64,000 nt of DNA, taken from the NCBI GenBank assembly GCA_029261855.1, contig JAJDAN010000032.1, forward strand, positions 1 to 64,000, in the 5' to 3' direction. A program made the position numbers and the translations under genes. Positions 50,001 through 62,469 of this stretch are shown piece by piece (the first letter of the stretch is position 1; the number at the start of each line of letters is the position of its first letter). The notes under the pieces are model-generated. The model made no database searches. It saw only the letters and a program-made list of their open reading frames with translations, and was not told the origin of the DNA. This stretch comes from Deltaproteobacteria bacterium. GTDB taxonomy: Bacteria > Myxococcota_A > UBA9160 > UBA4427.

Positions 50001-50060
50001 CAGTTCGACGTCCAGTTCGACATCCAGTTCGACGTCCCATCGGACGTCCAGTCTGACGCC
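50001..50060 (+). repeat. Five-unit 12 bp tandem repeat
   Basis: Five successive 12-mers of the pattern CAGTTCGACGTC; three nearly identical and two diverged, in the short gap between the prenyl synthase and the ComEA-like gene. Function unknown; possibly slippage-generated. Confidence 0.7.
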
Positions 50061-50094
50061 CTGACGGTCACCCGCGGTCCCGCGGAGCACGACC

Positions 50095-50451
50095 ATGAAC
50101 CGAACCACCGACTCGTTGCGGCAGCTCGCCGTGAAGAGAGTCCTCCTGGCCTGCGCGTTGACCCTGGGCTTGTCCCTGGCCGCCGCACAGGCGCAGGCTG
50201 CGAAGCCTGCAGCGAGCACGCCGCCGATTGCCGGTGTCGTGAACGTGAACACGGCCACGCCCGCCGAGCTCGAGCTTTTGCCCGGCGTGGGCGCCGCCCG
50301 GGCGACGGCCATCGTCGCGTTCCGGAAGGAACAGGGCGGCTTCAAGCAGGTGGAAGACCTGCTGGCCGTGAAGGGGATCGGAGAGTCCATGCTCGAGCGC
50401 ATGCGACCCTTCGTGACCGTCACGGGCAAGACCACCGCACGCAAGCTGTAG
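50095..50451 (+). CDS. ComEA-like helix-hairpin-helix protein
   Basis: A 118-residue protein with a signal peptide (residues 1-35, LALTLGLSLAAAQAQA type) and one ComEA HhH DNA-binding domain: GVVNVNTATPAELELLPGVG, AIVAFRKEQGGFKQVEDLLA, VKGIGESMLERMRPF. ComEA binds DNA during uptake in competent bacteria; the short form with only the HhH is widespread and its role is often untested. Followed by a terminator. Confidence 0.9.
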   Translation: MNRTTDSLRQLAVKRVLLACALTLGLSLAAAQAQAAKPAASTPPIAGVVNVNTATPAELELLPGVGAARATAIVAFRKEQGGFKQVEDLLAVKGIGESMLERMRPFVTVTGKTTARKL

Positions 50452-50467
50452 GCGCGACCGGGCACGG

Positions 50468-50505
50468 GGTGCCGGGCGCCAGAAGAGGCGTCCGGCACCT
50501 TTCTT
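50468..50505 (+). terminator. Intrinsic terminator after comEA-like gene
   Basis: A 13 bp stem (GGTGCCGGGCGCC with GGCGTCCGGCACC, one mismatch) and 6-base loop, followed by TTTCTT. Confidence 0.8.
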
Positions 50506-50597
50506 GCCCACCCGCCCACCCGCCCACCCGCCCATGCCCGCCCGCCTGCCCGGGTGCCGAGCTTCCCCCGCCTCTGGATCGGTCGTATCCTCGCTGC

Positions 50598-51767
50598 ATG
50601 CCGCTTCCGGACTTCGTGCTCGACCCGATGCCCGGCGATGCCATGCACGCAACGCTGCGTCGGTTGCGCGAAGAAGGGCCGCTCGCGCGGGCGCTCTTCG
50701 GTGGCAACCCGGTCTTCGTCACCACCGACTTCGAGACCCTGCTCGCCGGCTTCCTCGACCCGGAAGCCCTGCCGCCTGCGCCCTTCTACCAGAACTCCAT
50801 CGCGCAGATCATCGGGCCGAACTTCCAGTCCATGGAGGGCGAGAGCCATCGCCGCTACCGCAAGCTCGCGACGCCGGCCTTCCGCTCGCGCGCCGTCGAT
50901 CGCTTCGCCGAAGGCGGGCTGTCAGATCTCGCCCACGAGGTGCTGGACCGCATCGCCGGCGAAGACGAGGTGGACCTCGTACCGCGGGTCACGCGCATCT
51001 TCCCCTTCCTCGTGATCTCGCGTCTGCTCGGCGTCCCGCGTGAGGGCGAGTCGGACTTCTACCGCTGGGCGTGGGAGATGCTGGGCGCGCCGGGCACTCC
51101 CCGCGAGGTCTCGTTGCAGGCCGCAGACGAGTTCACGCGTTACCTGTCGCCGACCCTGGAGGCGCGGCGGCGGGAGCCGGCCGGCGACGTGATCTCGGAG
51201 CTGCTGCTTTCGGAAGTCGAGGGACAACGTCTCACCGATTCCGAGGTGATGGCCCACATCCGTCTGATGTTTTCGGCGGGCGCGACGACCACCCACGACG
51301 GACTCGGCAGCTTGATCCACACCCTGCTCAGCCAGGCCGGTGCCTGGAAGACCGTGGTGGACGACCCGGCAGCGCGTCCGGGCGCCATCCGCGAGCTGCT
51401 GCGCTGGGAGCCGCCGGTCGCAAACCTGCCTCGTATCTCCCGCGACGAGCCTGTGGAGTTCGCCGGCACCCGGCTGCCGGCGAACAGCATGGTGCTGTTC
51501 AGCATGTCGGCGGCGAATCGCGACCCCGCCGTCTTCGACGAACCGGACCGATACGACCTCGCGCGGCCGGAGAAGGACGCCCTGACCTTCGGGCGAGGGG
51601 AGCGGTCCTGCCCGGGTATGCATCTCGCGAACAAGTCACTCGAGATCGCCCTCGATGCCTTCGCGGAGCGCTTCCCGGACATGCGGCTGGTCGGAGATCC
51701 GCTGGCCTCGGCGCCGTGTCGCGCCATCGTCCGCGGGCCGGACCGGCTCACCGTCGCCCTCCGCTGA
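50598..51767 (+). CDS. Cytochrome P450 monooxygenase
   Basis: A 389-residue P450 starting at ATG 50598. The heme loop is FGRGERSCPGMHLANKS with Cys338, the ExxR motif is in AIRELLRWEPPVANLPRISR, and the I-helix motif reads FSAGATTTHDGL. Substrate unknown; not closely similar in sequence detail to the P450 at 7682-8923. Upstream of a BtuFCD-type importer with 54 bp spacing; functional link not obvious. Confidence 0.93.
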   Translation: MPLPDFVLDPMPGDAMHATLRRLREEGPLARALFGGNPVFVTTDFETLLAGFLDPEALPPAPFYQNSIAQIIGPNFQSMEGESHRRYRKLATPAFRSRAVDRFAEGGLSDLAHEVLDRIAGEDEVDLVPRVTRIFPFLVISRLLGVPREGESDFYRWAWEMLGAPGTPREVSLQAADEFTRYLSPTLEARRREPAGDVISELLLSEVEGQRLTDSEVMAHIRLMFSAGATTTHDGLGSLIHTLLSQAGAWKTVVDDPAARPGAIRELLRWEPPVANLPRISRDEPVEFAGTRLPANSMVLFSMSAANRDPAVFDEPDRYDLARPEKDALTFGRGERSCPGMHLANKSLEIALDAFAERFPDMRLVGDPLASAPCRAIVRGPDRLTVALR

Positions 51768-51821
51768 GCCGGCCCCTGCCGAAGACGGAGCCGTTTGGGC
51801 CCCGTCCGCTAGCTTGGGCCG

Positions 51822-52715
51822 ATGCACCACAGCGGTCGTCGTAGAGCTCTGCTGGCCGCCCTCGTGGCGGTGGTCCTGGGCTGCGGCGAGCCGGAGCAGT
51901 CAGCGCGAGCAGCCGACCCGGCGGCCCGCGCGCCGGACAACCTGCGCATCGTCTCCATCAACCCCTCGCTGACGGCGATCCTCCTGGCGCTGGGTGCGGG
52001 CGAACAGCTCGTTGGGGTCGACGAGTTCTCGGCCCTGCAGCAGCCGGAAGTCGCCCACCTGCCGCGCGTTGGCGGGCTCTTCAATCCGAGCCTCGAGGCC
52101 GTGGCTGCGCTCGAGCCAGACGCCGTGGTGGTGGTCCCGAGTGTCGAGCAGCGCGACTTCGTGGCGCGACTGCGCAAGCTGGGCGTCCGGGTGATCGTCT
52201 GCGAGAACATCGAGCTGTCCCAGGTGCTCGCGAACATCCGGGAAATGGGAAGACTGGTGGGCAAGGACAAGGAGGCGGCGGCGCGGATCGCGGCCATCGA
52301 GGGCACCGCGGCGGCGGCGCGCGCGCGCAGCGCCACCGGTCCGAGACCGCGGGCGCTCATCGTCTTGCAGCGCGACCCGGTCTTCGTGGTGGGGAGCGGC
52401 GGCTTCATCGACGAGCTGCTCGCGGTCGCCGGCGCCGACAACCTGGGCGCCGGCTTCGGCGAGCCCTATCCCCAGGTCGCCGTGGAGTGGTTGATCGACG
52501 CGGCGCCCGACGTGCTGATCGACATGAGTGACGAGCCCGGCGATCCCCTCGACTACTGGTCGCGTTGGCCGGCGATCCCGGCGGTGGCGTCCGGGCGGGT
52601 GCTGCACCTCGAGCCGCAGATCGTCACCTTGCCCGGCCCCTTCCTCGACCGCGCGTTGCTGGCGCTGGTGGCGGCGCTGCACGGCCCGGCGGCCGCCGCG
52701 GAGCTCGAGCGGTGA
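51822..52715 (+). CDS. ABC importer substrate-binding protein, BtuF/FhuD type
   Basis: A 297-residue periplasmic or lipid-anchored protein. The N-terminal signal ends with the lipobox VVLGC (Cys ~20). The body matches class III solute-binding proteins: LRIVSINPSLTAILLALGAG, LEAVAALEPDAVVVVPSVEQ and DELLAVAGADNLGAGF. Overlaps the permease gene by 4 bp. Ligand is a corrinoid, heme or ferric siderophore class molecule; not decided by sequence. Confidence 0.9.
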   Translation: MHHSGRRRALLAALVAVVLGCGEPEQSARAADPAARAPDNLRIVSINPSLTAILLALGAGEQLVGVDEFSALQQPEVAHLPRVGGLFNPSLEAVAALEPDAVVVVPSVEQRDFVARLRKLGVRVIVCENIELSQVLANIREMGRLVGKDKEAAARIAAIEGTAAAARARSATGPRPRALIVLQRDPVFVVGSGGFIDELLAVAGADNLGAGFGEPYPQVAVEWLIDAAPDVLIDMSDEPGDPLDYWSRWPAIPAVASGRVLHLEPQIVTLPGPFLDRALLALVAALHGPAAAAELER

Positions 52716-53731
52716 AGCACCTGACGCCCGGACGCTACGCGACTGTCGTACTGCTGTTGCTGTTGTTGCTCGCGCTGGCGGTCGTGTTGGGTGTCGCGCT
52801 GGGTCCCAGCCGGCTCGGGCTCTCAGAGGTCGCCGCGGCCCTGGCGGGTCGCGGCGAGGGCGCGGCAACGGACATCGTCTGGGGGATCCGGTTGCCGCGC
52901 GTCGCGCTGGCGGGCCTGGTGGGTGCGTGCCTCTCCCTCGCGGGCGTCGTCTTCCAGGCGCTGCTGCGCAACCCGCTCGCGGATCCGTTCATCCTCGGTG
53001 TTTCCGGGGGCGCGGCCCTGGGCGGCATCGCGATGCTGTCCCTCGGCGGCCTCCTGGGGCTCGGGTACGCGGCTGTGCCGCCGGCGGCGTTCGTGGGGGC
53101 GATGGTCGCGACGGGCCTCCTCTATCTGGTGGCGGGCGTCGGCGCCCGGGTCTCCGCTGCCAATCTGTTGCTGACCGGCGTTGTCTTCAATGCTTTCGCG
53201 TCCGCGGCCATCGTGTTCCTGGCGTCGGCGGCGGGGCTGACCGAGGGTGCGCGCATCTTCCTGTGGCTGGTGGGCAACCTGTCCGCGGCGCGCATCGACG
53301 TCGCGCCCTGGTTGGTGGTCTTCCTCGTGCTGGGCGCCGGCGCGGCGCTGACCTTGTCGCGGTCGCTCAACGTACTGGCGCTCGGCGACGAAGCCGCCGA
53401 GCAACTCGGTGTTCCCGTCGCGCTCCATCAACGGATCCTGCTGCTCGCCACTTCACTGATGGTGGGGGCGGCCGTATCGGTCGCCGGCCTGGTGGGCTTC
53501 GTCGGGTTGATCATCCCTCACTTGTTGCGGCTGATCGTCGGGCCCGATCACCGCTTGCTGGTTCCGGCGGCGGCGCTCGGGGGCGCGGCCTTTCTCATCG
53601 TCTGCGACACGGCGGCGCGCACCTTGCTGGGCGGACGCGAGCTACCCGTTGGCGCCATCACGGCCATCGTCGGCGGTCCGCTCTTCCTGGTGCTGCTGCG
53701 GCGTCATCACCTCCGGGTCCTGTCCGGATGA
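52712..53731 (+). CDS. ABC importer permease, BtuC/FecCD type
   Basis: A 339-residue polytopic protein with about ten helices, starting at GTG 52712. Family motifs are VWGIRLPRVALAGLVGACLS, LAGVVFQALLRNPLADPFIL and the coupling-helix region GFVGLIIPHLLRLIVGPDHR. With the binding protein upstream and ATPase downstream it makes a complete type II importer. Confidence 0.95.
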   Translation: MKHLTPGRYATVVLLLLLLLALAVVLGVALGPSRLGLSEVAAALAGRGEGAATDIVWGIRLPRVALAGLVGACLSLAGVVFQALLRNPLADPFILGVSGGAALGGIAMLSLGGLLGLGYAAVPPAAFVGAMVATGLLYLVAGVGARVSAANLLLTGVVFNAFASAAIVFLASAAGLTEGARIFLWLVGNLSAARIDVAPWLVVFLVLGAGAALTLSRSLNVLALGDEAAEQLGVPVALHQRILLLATSLMVGAAVSVAGLVGFVGLIIPHLLRLIVGPDHRLLVPAAALGGAAFLIVCDTAARTLLGGRELPVGAITAIVGGPLFLVLLRRHHLRVLSG

Positions 53732-53756
53732 GGGCTCTTTCCCGGAGCAGGGCGAG

Positions 53757-54530
<774 letters not shown>

Positions 54531-54540
54531 CTGGGTCTAA

Positions 54541-56909
<2,369 letters not shown>

Positions 56910-56911
56910 CG

Positions 56912-56932
56912 GCCGGAACCGTGGGTTCCGGC
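56912..56932 (+). terminator. Hairpin after 56007-56909
   Basis: A perfect 9 bp stem GCCGGAACC / GGTTCCGGC with a 3-base loop, directly after the stop codon. No T-run follows, so strength is uncertain. Confidence 0.55.
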
Positions 56933-57203
56933 GTGCTGCGGCTGCGCGGCCCTCTGCCGCGCACGCTCCTGGCCGCCTTCGCTAGCCCTCCCGGTGGCGC
57001 TCCCGGTGGCCCTGATAAATCCACGAATTCTCCAATTCAGGGCTAATGCAAGCGGCCACCTATACCGAATAGATCTCCAGTGGAACGCACCAGGGTGCCG
57101 TAACCCCTGAAGAGTTCAGGAGTTGCGGCCACCGACGCACACCCGGGAGCAGGCAATCCGCAACCGTGAAGGCGGAAGCCTCCCGACCCACGGGAGCCAC
57201 CTG

Positions 57204-57809
57204 ATGAGCCAACCGCAGCGACTCAACATCCTCGTCGTCGATCCGGACGAAGAAACCAGCCTCCAGCTCAAGAACATCCTCAGCGAGGAGGGCTACCGGG
57301 TCAGCGCCGTGACCGACCCGGCCGGCGCCATGCAGGAAGTCCGGAACAACCGCTTCCAGCTGGTCGTCATCGACGTCTCGCCGGAGAACGAGCCGGGCAT
57401 GAACGCGCTCGAGCAGCTGCGCTCGTCCGACAGCGACCTCTGCATCATCGCCACCACCGAGTTCCCGACCGTCGAGATGGCGGTGGCCGCCATGAAGCAG
57501 CAGGCCTTCAACTACCTGCGCAAGCCGGTCGACCCCGACGAGCTGCGCATCGTTCTGCGAGAGGCCATCCAGGAAAAGGGTCTCCTGGTGGATCTCGAGA
57601 CCCGCCTCAACCTGGAGGTCGGTCGCCGCATCCGGGAACGCCGCCACTCGCGGCCGCTCACCCTCAAGCAGCTGGCCAACCGGACGGGTCTGTCGGTGAG
57701 CCTCATCTCGCAGATCGAGCTGGGCAAGAGCGCGGCGTCCATGTCGACGCTTCACAAGCTCGCGACCGCGCTCGGCACCAAGATGACCTACTTCTTCGAG
57801 ACGGTCTGA
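57204..57809 (+). CDS. Receiver-domain / XRE helix-turn-helix regulator
   Basis: A 201-residue protein. Residues 1-115 are a response-regulator receiver with Asp13/Asp15 in LVVDPDEE, phospho-acceptor Asp57 in LVVIDVSPENEPGMN, Thr84 and Lys107 (LRKPVD), all expected for an active receiver. Residues ~143-198 are an HTH_3/XRE domain (LKQLANRTGLSVSLISQIEL). REC fused to XRE instead of an OmpR/NarL DNA-binding domain is uncommon. No sensor kinase adjoins; 18 bp upstream of the aldolase gene, so a role in its control is plausible. Confidence 0.92.
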   Translation: MSQPQRLNILVVDPDEETSLQLKNILSEEGYRVSAVTDPAGAMQEVRNNRFQLVVIDVSPENEPGMNALEQLRSSDSDLCIIATTEFPTVEMAVAAMKQQAFNYLRKPVDPDELRIVLREAIQEKGLLVDLETRLNLEVGRRIRERRHSRPLTLKQLANRTGLSVSLISQIELGKSAASMSTLHKLATALGTKMTYFFETV

Positions 57810-57827
57810 GGCACACTACTCCGCGTC

Positions 57828-58916
57828 ATGCGGAGCGTAGAAGACACTCACCCGTGCCACGGCCTTTCGGTGCCGGTCATGACCGTGCTCGACGCGGACG
57901 GGCGGCTTCTCGAAGCCGATCAACGGGCTCTCGTTCGCCACGTCATCCAGGACGGATACGGGGCGGACGTCGTTTTCGCCGCCGGGACTACCGGCGAGTG
58001 GGACAAGGTCGACAACGACACCCGCCAGCGGGTGATCCAGGTCTGCGCCGAAGAGTGCCAGAAGCTCAACACGAGCCTGCAGGCCGCCACCGGTCGCGGC
58101 GTCGAATCGTGGGCCGGGGTGACCGCACCGACCGCGCAGGAGACCCTCGAGAACCTCGACTTCGCGATGTCCTGCGGTGTGGATGCCGCGGTGCTCGCGC
58201 CGCTTTCCATCAAGGGCATCACGGACCCGGTGCGCTTCGTGCAGCGCGACGTGTCCGACCTGCTCGACCAGCGGCCGCGCCGTATCCCCGTCTATCTCTA
58301 CGACAACGCCGACATCGCCGTCGACCCGAACGCGCCGCACATCCGCACGCGCCAGGTGAAGGCCATGTCGCGCCTCGACTTCGTGCGGGGCATCAAGGTG
58401 TCGGCCACCCGCAAGGTGCTCGGCAACTACACGAAGGCAGCGGCGAGCTTCCGGGACCGCGGCGAGTTCGGCATCTACGTCGGCAGCGCCATGCTGATCT
58501 TCGATCTCTTCAAGCCGCGAACCGGTGTGCTCGGGACCATCGCCGAACACTGGTACCGCTACCGCATGCACAACGCGCTGCCCATCGGCGTCGTGTCCGG
58601 CCCGGCCAACGCACTACCCCGTGAATGGGCCCGGGCCTGGCAGGTCTGCCGGGCCGGGGACATCGAACGCATGGCGGAGATGCGGGCGATCCTCGACGCA
58701 TTCCGCGCCGCCACCGAGATCGCCGCGGGCGGACGTCGCACCATCGCCTGCCTGAAGCGCGCCCTGCTGCTCGACGGCGTGATCAGCAGCGCCGCCGTCG
58801 CGCCGGGAACGCCTTCGCTCGGGGCTCCCGACGCGGACCGCTTCGATGCGCGCTACGAGGCCGTTCGCGACACGGCGCGTGCGCTCGGCGCGCCCTGGGT
58901 TACGGTCGTTCCCTGA
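57828..58916 (+). CDS. DapA-family aldolase/lyase-like protein
   Basis: A 362-residue TIM-barrel protein of the dihydrodipicolinate synthase / N-acetylneuraminate lyase class. Conserved features: VVFAAGTTGEWDKVDNDTRQ (phosphate/carboxylate loop), IPVYLYDNADI for the catalytic Tyr and FVRGIKVSATRKVL with the Schiff-base Lys. It is about 60 residues longer than DapA itself. It probably splits or forms a 2-keto-3-deoxy acid, in line with the neighbouring sugar kinase/isomerase fusion; the actual substrate is inferred. Confidence 0.88.
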   Translation: MRSVEDTHPCHGLSVPVMTVLDADGRLLEADQRALVRHVIQDGYGADVVFAAGTTGEWDKVDNDTRQRVIQVCAEECQKLNTSLQAATGRGVESWAGVTAPTAQETLENLDFAMSCGVDAAVLAPLSIKGITDPVRFVQRDVSDLLDQRPRRIPVYLYDNADIAVDPNAPHIRTRQVKAMSRLDFVRGIKVSATRKVLGNYTKAAASFRDRGEFGIYVGSAMLIFDLFKPRTGVLGTIAEHWYRYRMHNALPIGVVSGPANALPREWARAWQVCRAGDIERMAEMRAILDAFRAATEIAAGGRRTIACLKRALLLDGVISSAAVAPGTPSLGAPDADRFDARYEAVRDTARALGAPWVTVVP

Positions 58917-58958
58917 TTTCCCGGGCCCGGACCCAGGTTCGGTAGCCCCAGGTGATGC

Positions 58959-60593
58959 ATGACTGAGCCGTCCGCCGATCTCGACGTCGTCGGGATCGGA
59001 AGCATGGCGGTGGACCGCGTCCACCGCGCGCCGCGCATTCTCGAAGGTGGCGAGAAGGGTGTGCTGCGGGACGTCGAAGGCGGCGGTCCGGTCCGCAGCT
59101 ACGTGGGGGGCGTGGTCCTCAACCATCTCGGCTGGGCGGCGGTGCTGGGGCTTCGCACCGGCATCTTCGGACGCCAGGGAGACGACGAGGGTGGCCGCTT
59201 CCTGAGAGCGGCCATGCAGCGAGCGGGCATCGAGATGGACATCCACATCGACCCCGACGCGGCCAGCACCGTCGCCGAGATCTTTGTCGACGATTCGGGC
59301 GAGCGGAGCATCTACATGGCGCCTGGCGCCACCAGCGCCACCACTCGCGAACACGTTCGCAAACATCACGCGCCGTTCATCGCGCGTGCGCGCACCCTCA
59401 GCACCGAGGTTTCGCAGCTTCCTCTCGAGGCCACCCTCGAGGCCCTGACCATCGCGCGAGAAGCCGGGCGCCAGACGGTCGTCGACTTCGACGTGCCGGC
59501 CGCCGATGCCATCGCGACGCTCGGCGACGAGGCCAGCCTGATCGCCGTGCTCGAGGCGGCGGACATCCTGAAGCCCGCGAAGATCGCTGGGCGCGCGCTG
59601 TTCCCCGAACACGCCGACGATCCCCTCGCGCTCGCGCGCGCGATCCGGTCGCGCTTCGGCAACGACGCGGTCGTGGTCACGGACGGCGACGGGGGCTGCG
59701 CGATCTCGGCCGCGGACTGGGAGGGCCAGGTTCCCGCGGCTTCCGCGAAGTGCGTGGACAGTACGGGTGCGGGCGACGCCTTCCTGGGTGGCTTGCTGGT
59801 CGCGCGGGCGAGCGGGCTCGACTGGCAGGACACCGGCCGATTCGCGAACGCGTGCGGCGCGGCGTGCGTCGAGCAGATGGGCGCCTTCCCGGAAGATCCG
59901 CTGGCGGCGCGAGCGCGCGTCGAGGCTTTCTATGCCGGGACCGGCGGTGCCGCGTTCGCGCTCGCGCAAGCGACCGTCGCCGTGGACGCGGCGGGCGAAG
60001 GAGCGTCTGCCGGGCTCGCGGTCTTGTACCGGACCGCCCACGAGCTGCAGTCCCTGGCCGAACGCCACGACGGCGAAGCGCTGATCGCGGCGGCACGCAT
60101 CGTCGAGGAATCCCTGGCGCGCGGCGGGCGCGTGCATGTCACGGGCCTCGGCAAACCGGAGCACGTCAGTCGCTATGCGGCGTCACTGCTGTCGTCGACG
60201 GGCACCCCGGCAACCTTCCTGCACACCACCGAGTCGACCCACGGAAGTCTCGGCCAGGTGGTGCCGGGCGACGTGGTGATCGCCATCTCGAACAGCGGCA
60301 GCACGCGCGAAACCGTCGAGCTCGCACACCTGCTCGAGGCCCACGGCGCGCAGGTCATCGCCGTCACTGGCAACCCCGCGTCGGCGCTGGCGTCCGCCGC
60401 ACGGGTCACCCTGGACGCCGGCGTCGAGAGCGAGGGTGGCCCGCTGGATCTGGCGCCCCGCGCCAGCATCGCCGCCGAGGTCGCGGTGCTCGCGGCGCTT
60501 TCGGCACTGCTCGAGGAGAGGTCGGGTTTCAGCCGCGAGGACTACGCGGCGAGGCATCCTGCCGGCGCCCTGGGCGACAAGGCGCGCTCCTGA
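58959..60593 (+). CDS. PfkB sugar kinase fused to SIS isomerase domain
   Basis: A 544-residue two-domain protein. Residues 1-325 are a ribokinase/PfkB kinase: GIGSMAVDR at the start and VDSTGAGDAFLGGLLVA with catalytic Asp273. Residues ~345-540 are a SIS domain of KdsD/KpsF/GutQ type: VTGLGKPEHVSRYAASLL, TTESTHGSLGQVVPGDVVI, ISNSGST and ARHPAGALGDK. Arabinose-5-phosphate isomerases normally add CBS domains, absent here. A kinase joined to an isomerase, next to a keto-acid aldolase, suggests a metabolon for a phosphorylated sugar acid or ketose. Starts 42 bp after the aldolase. Confidence 0.9.
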   Translation: MTEPSADLDVVGIGSMAVDRVHRAPRILEGGEKGVLRDVEGGGPVRSYVGGVVLNHLGWAAVLGLRTGIFGRQGDDEGGRFLRAAMQRAGIEMDIHIDPDAASTVAEIFVDDSGERSIYMAPGATSATTREHVRKHHAPFIARARTLSTEVSQLPLEATLEALTIAREAGRQTVVDFDVPAADAIATLGDEASLIAVLEAADILKPAKIAGRALFPEHADDPLALARAIRSRFGNDAVVVTDGDGGCAISAADWEGQVPAASAKCVDSTGAGDAFLGGLLVARASGLDWQDTGRFANACGAACVEQMGAFPEDPLAARARVEAFYAGTGGAAFALAQATVAVDAAGEGASAGLAVLYRTAHELQSLAERHDGEALIAAARIVEESLARGGRVHVTGLGKPEHVSRYAASLLSSTGTPATFLHTTESTHGSLGQVVPGDVVIAISNSGSTRETVELAHLLEAHGAQVIAVTGNPASALASAARVTLDAGVESEGGPLDLAPRASIAAEVAVLAALSALLEERSGFSREDYAARHPAGALGDKARS

Positions 60594-60714
60594 AGCCACG
60601 GCCCCCTCGGGGGGCGTGATGCTGACCATTCGGCCGCTGAACCACTCAGGTCGCTGAATCTACGGCCGATACATGCCGGGTAGCCGTTGCGTTTTCGCTA
60701 CGGGAGCCCGCTGT

Positions 60715-61734
60715 ATGTCTGCCGCCCACGATCCTCGGGGCCGGGTCGATACCACCGACGCCGAGCTCGAGACGATCCTCACGTCCTTCGATACCAGCTA
60801 CGTCTGGCGCTACGGCTCGGTGAAGGAGGGTCTGCGCGACCTCTACGAGAAGGCCAAGCGCGAGCAGTGGAACGCCGCCGCCCTCGACTGGTCGATCCAG
60901 GTCGACCCCGAAGACCCCATCATCCCGGCGCAGTTCAACCCGCTCGAGGACTACGCGCCCTACAAGAAGCTGTCCGACAAGGAGAAGCGCGAATTCAACC
61001 ACGCGCAGATCTCCTGGCAGCTCTCGCAGTTCATGCACGGAGAGCAGGGCGCCATGATCGTCGCCTCGCAGCTGGTCTCGGCCGTGCCGTGGATGGACGC
61101 CAAGTACTACGCGTCCAGCCAGACCATGGACGAGGCGCGACACGTCGAAGTGTTCAGCCGCTACCTGCGCGACAAGCTCGAGTGGGAATGGCCCATCAAC
61201 GAGAACCTGAAGTCTCTGCTCGACACCATCATCTTGAACGGCGCCTGGGACTTCAAGTATCTCGGCATGCAGATCCTCGTCGAGGGGCTCGCGATGGCGG
61301 CGTTCGCAAATCTCCATCAGCTGGCCGAAGAGCCGCTGCTCAAGGACGTCGTCCACAACGTGATGCGCGACGAGTCGCGACACGTCGCCTTCGGTGTGCT
61401 GTCGCTGCGCGGCTACTACGACGACATGTCCGCGAGCGACCTGCGAGACCGCGAAGACTTCGTCATCGAGGCGTGCCGTCTGATGCGCGACCGCCTGATC
61501 GGTGAGGAGGTCTCGCTCCACATGGGCTTCCCGCCCGAGGACGTCCGCGAGATCCTGCTGCAATCGCCCATTCTGCAGCTCTTCCGGCAGCAGCTCTTCT
61601 CGCGCGTCGTGCCCAACCTCAAGCGTCTGGGGCTGCTCACGCCCTACGTGCGCGAGGCCTTCGAGGAGATGCGCATCCTGCAGTTCGAGGACCTCGACCC
61701 TGCAGAGCAGGACCGCGCCCTCGGCCTGGCTTGA
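60715..61734 (+). CDS. Ferritin-like diiron protein, AurF-type candidate
   Basis: A 339-residue helical protein. Carboxylate/histidine ligands of a diiron site are seen as Glu in GEQGAMIV, QTMDEARHVEVFSRYL, EGLAMAAF and VMRDESRHVAFGVLSLR (two E/D-x-x-H sets). The arrangement fits ferritin-like N-oxygenases and related R2-like proteins. Starts at ATG 60715 (the in-frame ATG 60673 has a poorer context). The substrate is unknown; no ferredoxin nearby. Confidence 0.85.
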   Translation: MSAAHDPRGRVDTTDAELETILTSFDTSYVWRYGSVKEGLRDLYEKAKREQWNAAALDWSIQVDPEDPIIPAQFNPLEDYAPYKKLSDKEKREFNHAQISWQLSQFMHGEQGAMIVASQLVSAVPWMDAKYYASSQTMDEARHVEVFSRYLRDKLEWEWPINENLKSLLDTIILNGAWDFKYLGMQILVEGLAMAAFANLHQLAEEPLLKDVVHNVMRDESRHVAFGVLSLRGYYDDMSASDLRDREDFVIEACRLMRDRLIGEEVSLHMGFPPEDVREILLQSPILQLFRQQLFSRVVPNLKRLGLLTPYVREAFEEMRILQFEDLDPAEQDRALGLA

Positions 61735-61749
61735 CTCGGCCTGGCTTGA
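61720..61749 (+). repeat. 15 bp direct duplication over the stop codon
   Basis: CTCGGCCTGGCTTGA occurs twice head to tail at 61720-61734 and 61735-61749; the first contains the stop codon of the diiron gene. Recent slippage duplication is the likely cause. Confidence 0.75.
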
Positions 61750-61767
61750 ACTTGGGCTCGACGCCCG

Positions 61768-62238
61768 TCAGCCCGCGCGATCTTCCGGTGTGTCGTCCGG
61801 ATGGTTGACGGTCAGGACCGGGCAGCGCGACTTCTGGACCACGCGCTCTGCGATGCTCCCGAGCAGCAGGTGCTTGAGGCCCGAGAGCCCGCGTGACCCC
61901 ATGACGATGAGGTCGGCGCCCTCGGCGATGGCCTCCTCCTCGATGACGCTTGCCGGATAGCCTTCCCGCACGATCTCGTGGACGTCCAGGCCCGCTTCGC
62001 GCAGCTTGTCGCCGTACACCTTGAGGGATCGCTCGGCTTCTTCCTTGACGGAGTCCCAGAAGTCGGCGGGCAGGTAGGCGCCCTCGAGCTGCTGGAATTC
62101 CACCGGCAGGTGGTAGGCATGCAAGAGCAGGATCTCGCTCTCGTGCACCTTGGCCAGATGAGCCGCCCAGCCGACCACCCGGTCTGCGTGTTGGGAGAAG
62201 TCGATTGGGCACAAGATCTTGCGGACCTGGATGGGCAT
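61768..62238 (-). CDS. Universal stress protein (UspA family)
   Basis: A 156-residue cytosolic protein from ATG 62238, starting MPIQVRKILCPIDFSQHADR. The ATP-binding motif is IVMGSRGLSGLKHLLLGSIA with GS/RVVQKSRCPVLTV at the end, so it should bind ATP (UspFG-like). A longer start at 62271 has no better support. Confidence 0.94.
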   Translation of the reverse strand: MPIQVRKILCPIDFSQHADRVVGWAAHLAKVHESEILLLHAYHLPVEFQQLEGAYLPADFWDSVKEEAERSLKVYGDKLREAGLDVHEIVREGYPASVIEEEAIAEGADLIVMGSRGLSGLKHLLLGSIAERVVQKSRCPVLTVNHPDDTPEDRAG

Positions 62239-62393
62239 GATGGAGTCCTCCGTGCAGGTAGCAGGGGGCACACCCGCACAGGGTCAGCACCGAGGCCTCG
62301 GATGTCCAGCCATTTCTCGTCCCTCTCGTCACGTGCGCCCGCACCAGTAGCGACCTGGCGAACATGCGGGCTAAGCTCCCCGCCCCAGATCGT

Positions 62394-62469
<76 letters not shown>

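Noticed and set aside
51768-51821. Cobalamin riboswitch before the BtuFCD-type operon
   Set aside because: Only 54 bp separate the P450 stop and the binding-protein start, too short for the riboswitch, and no B12 box was seen.
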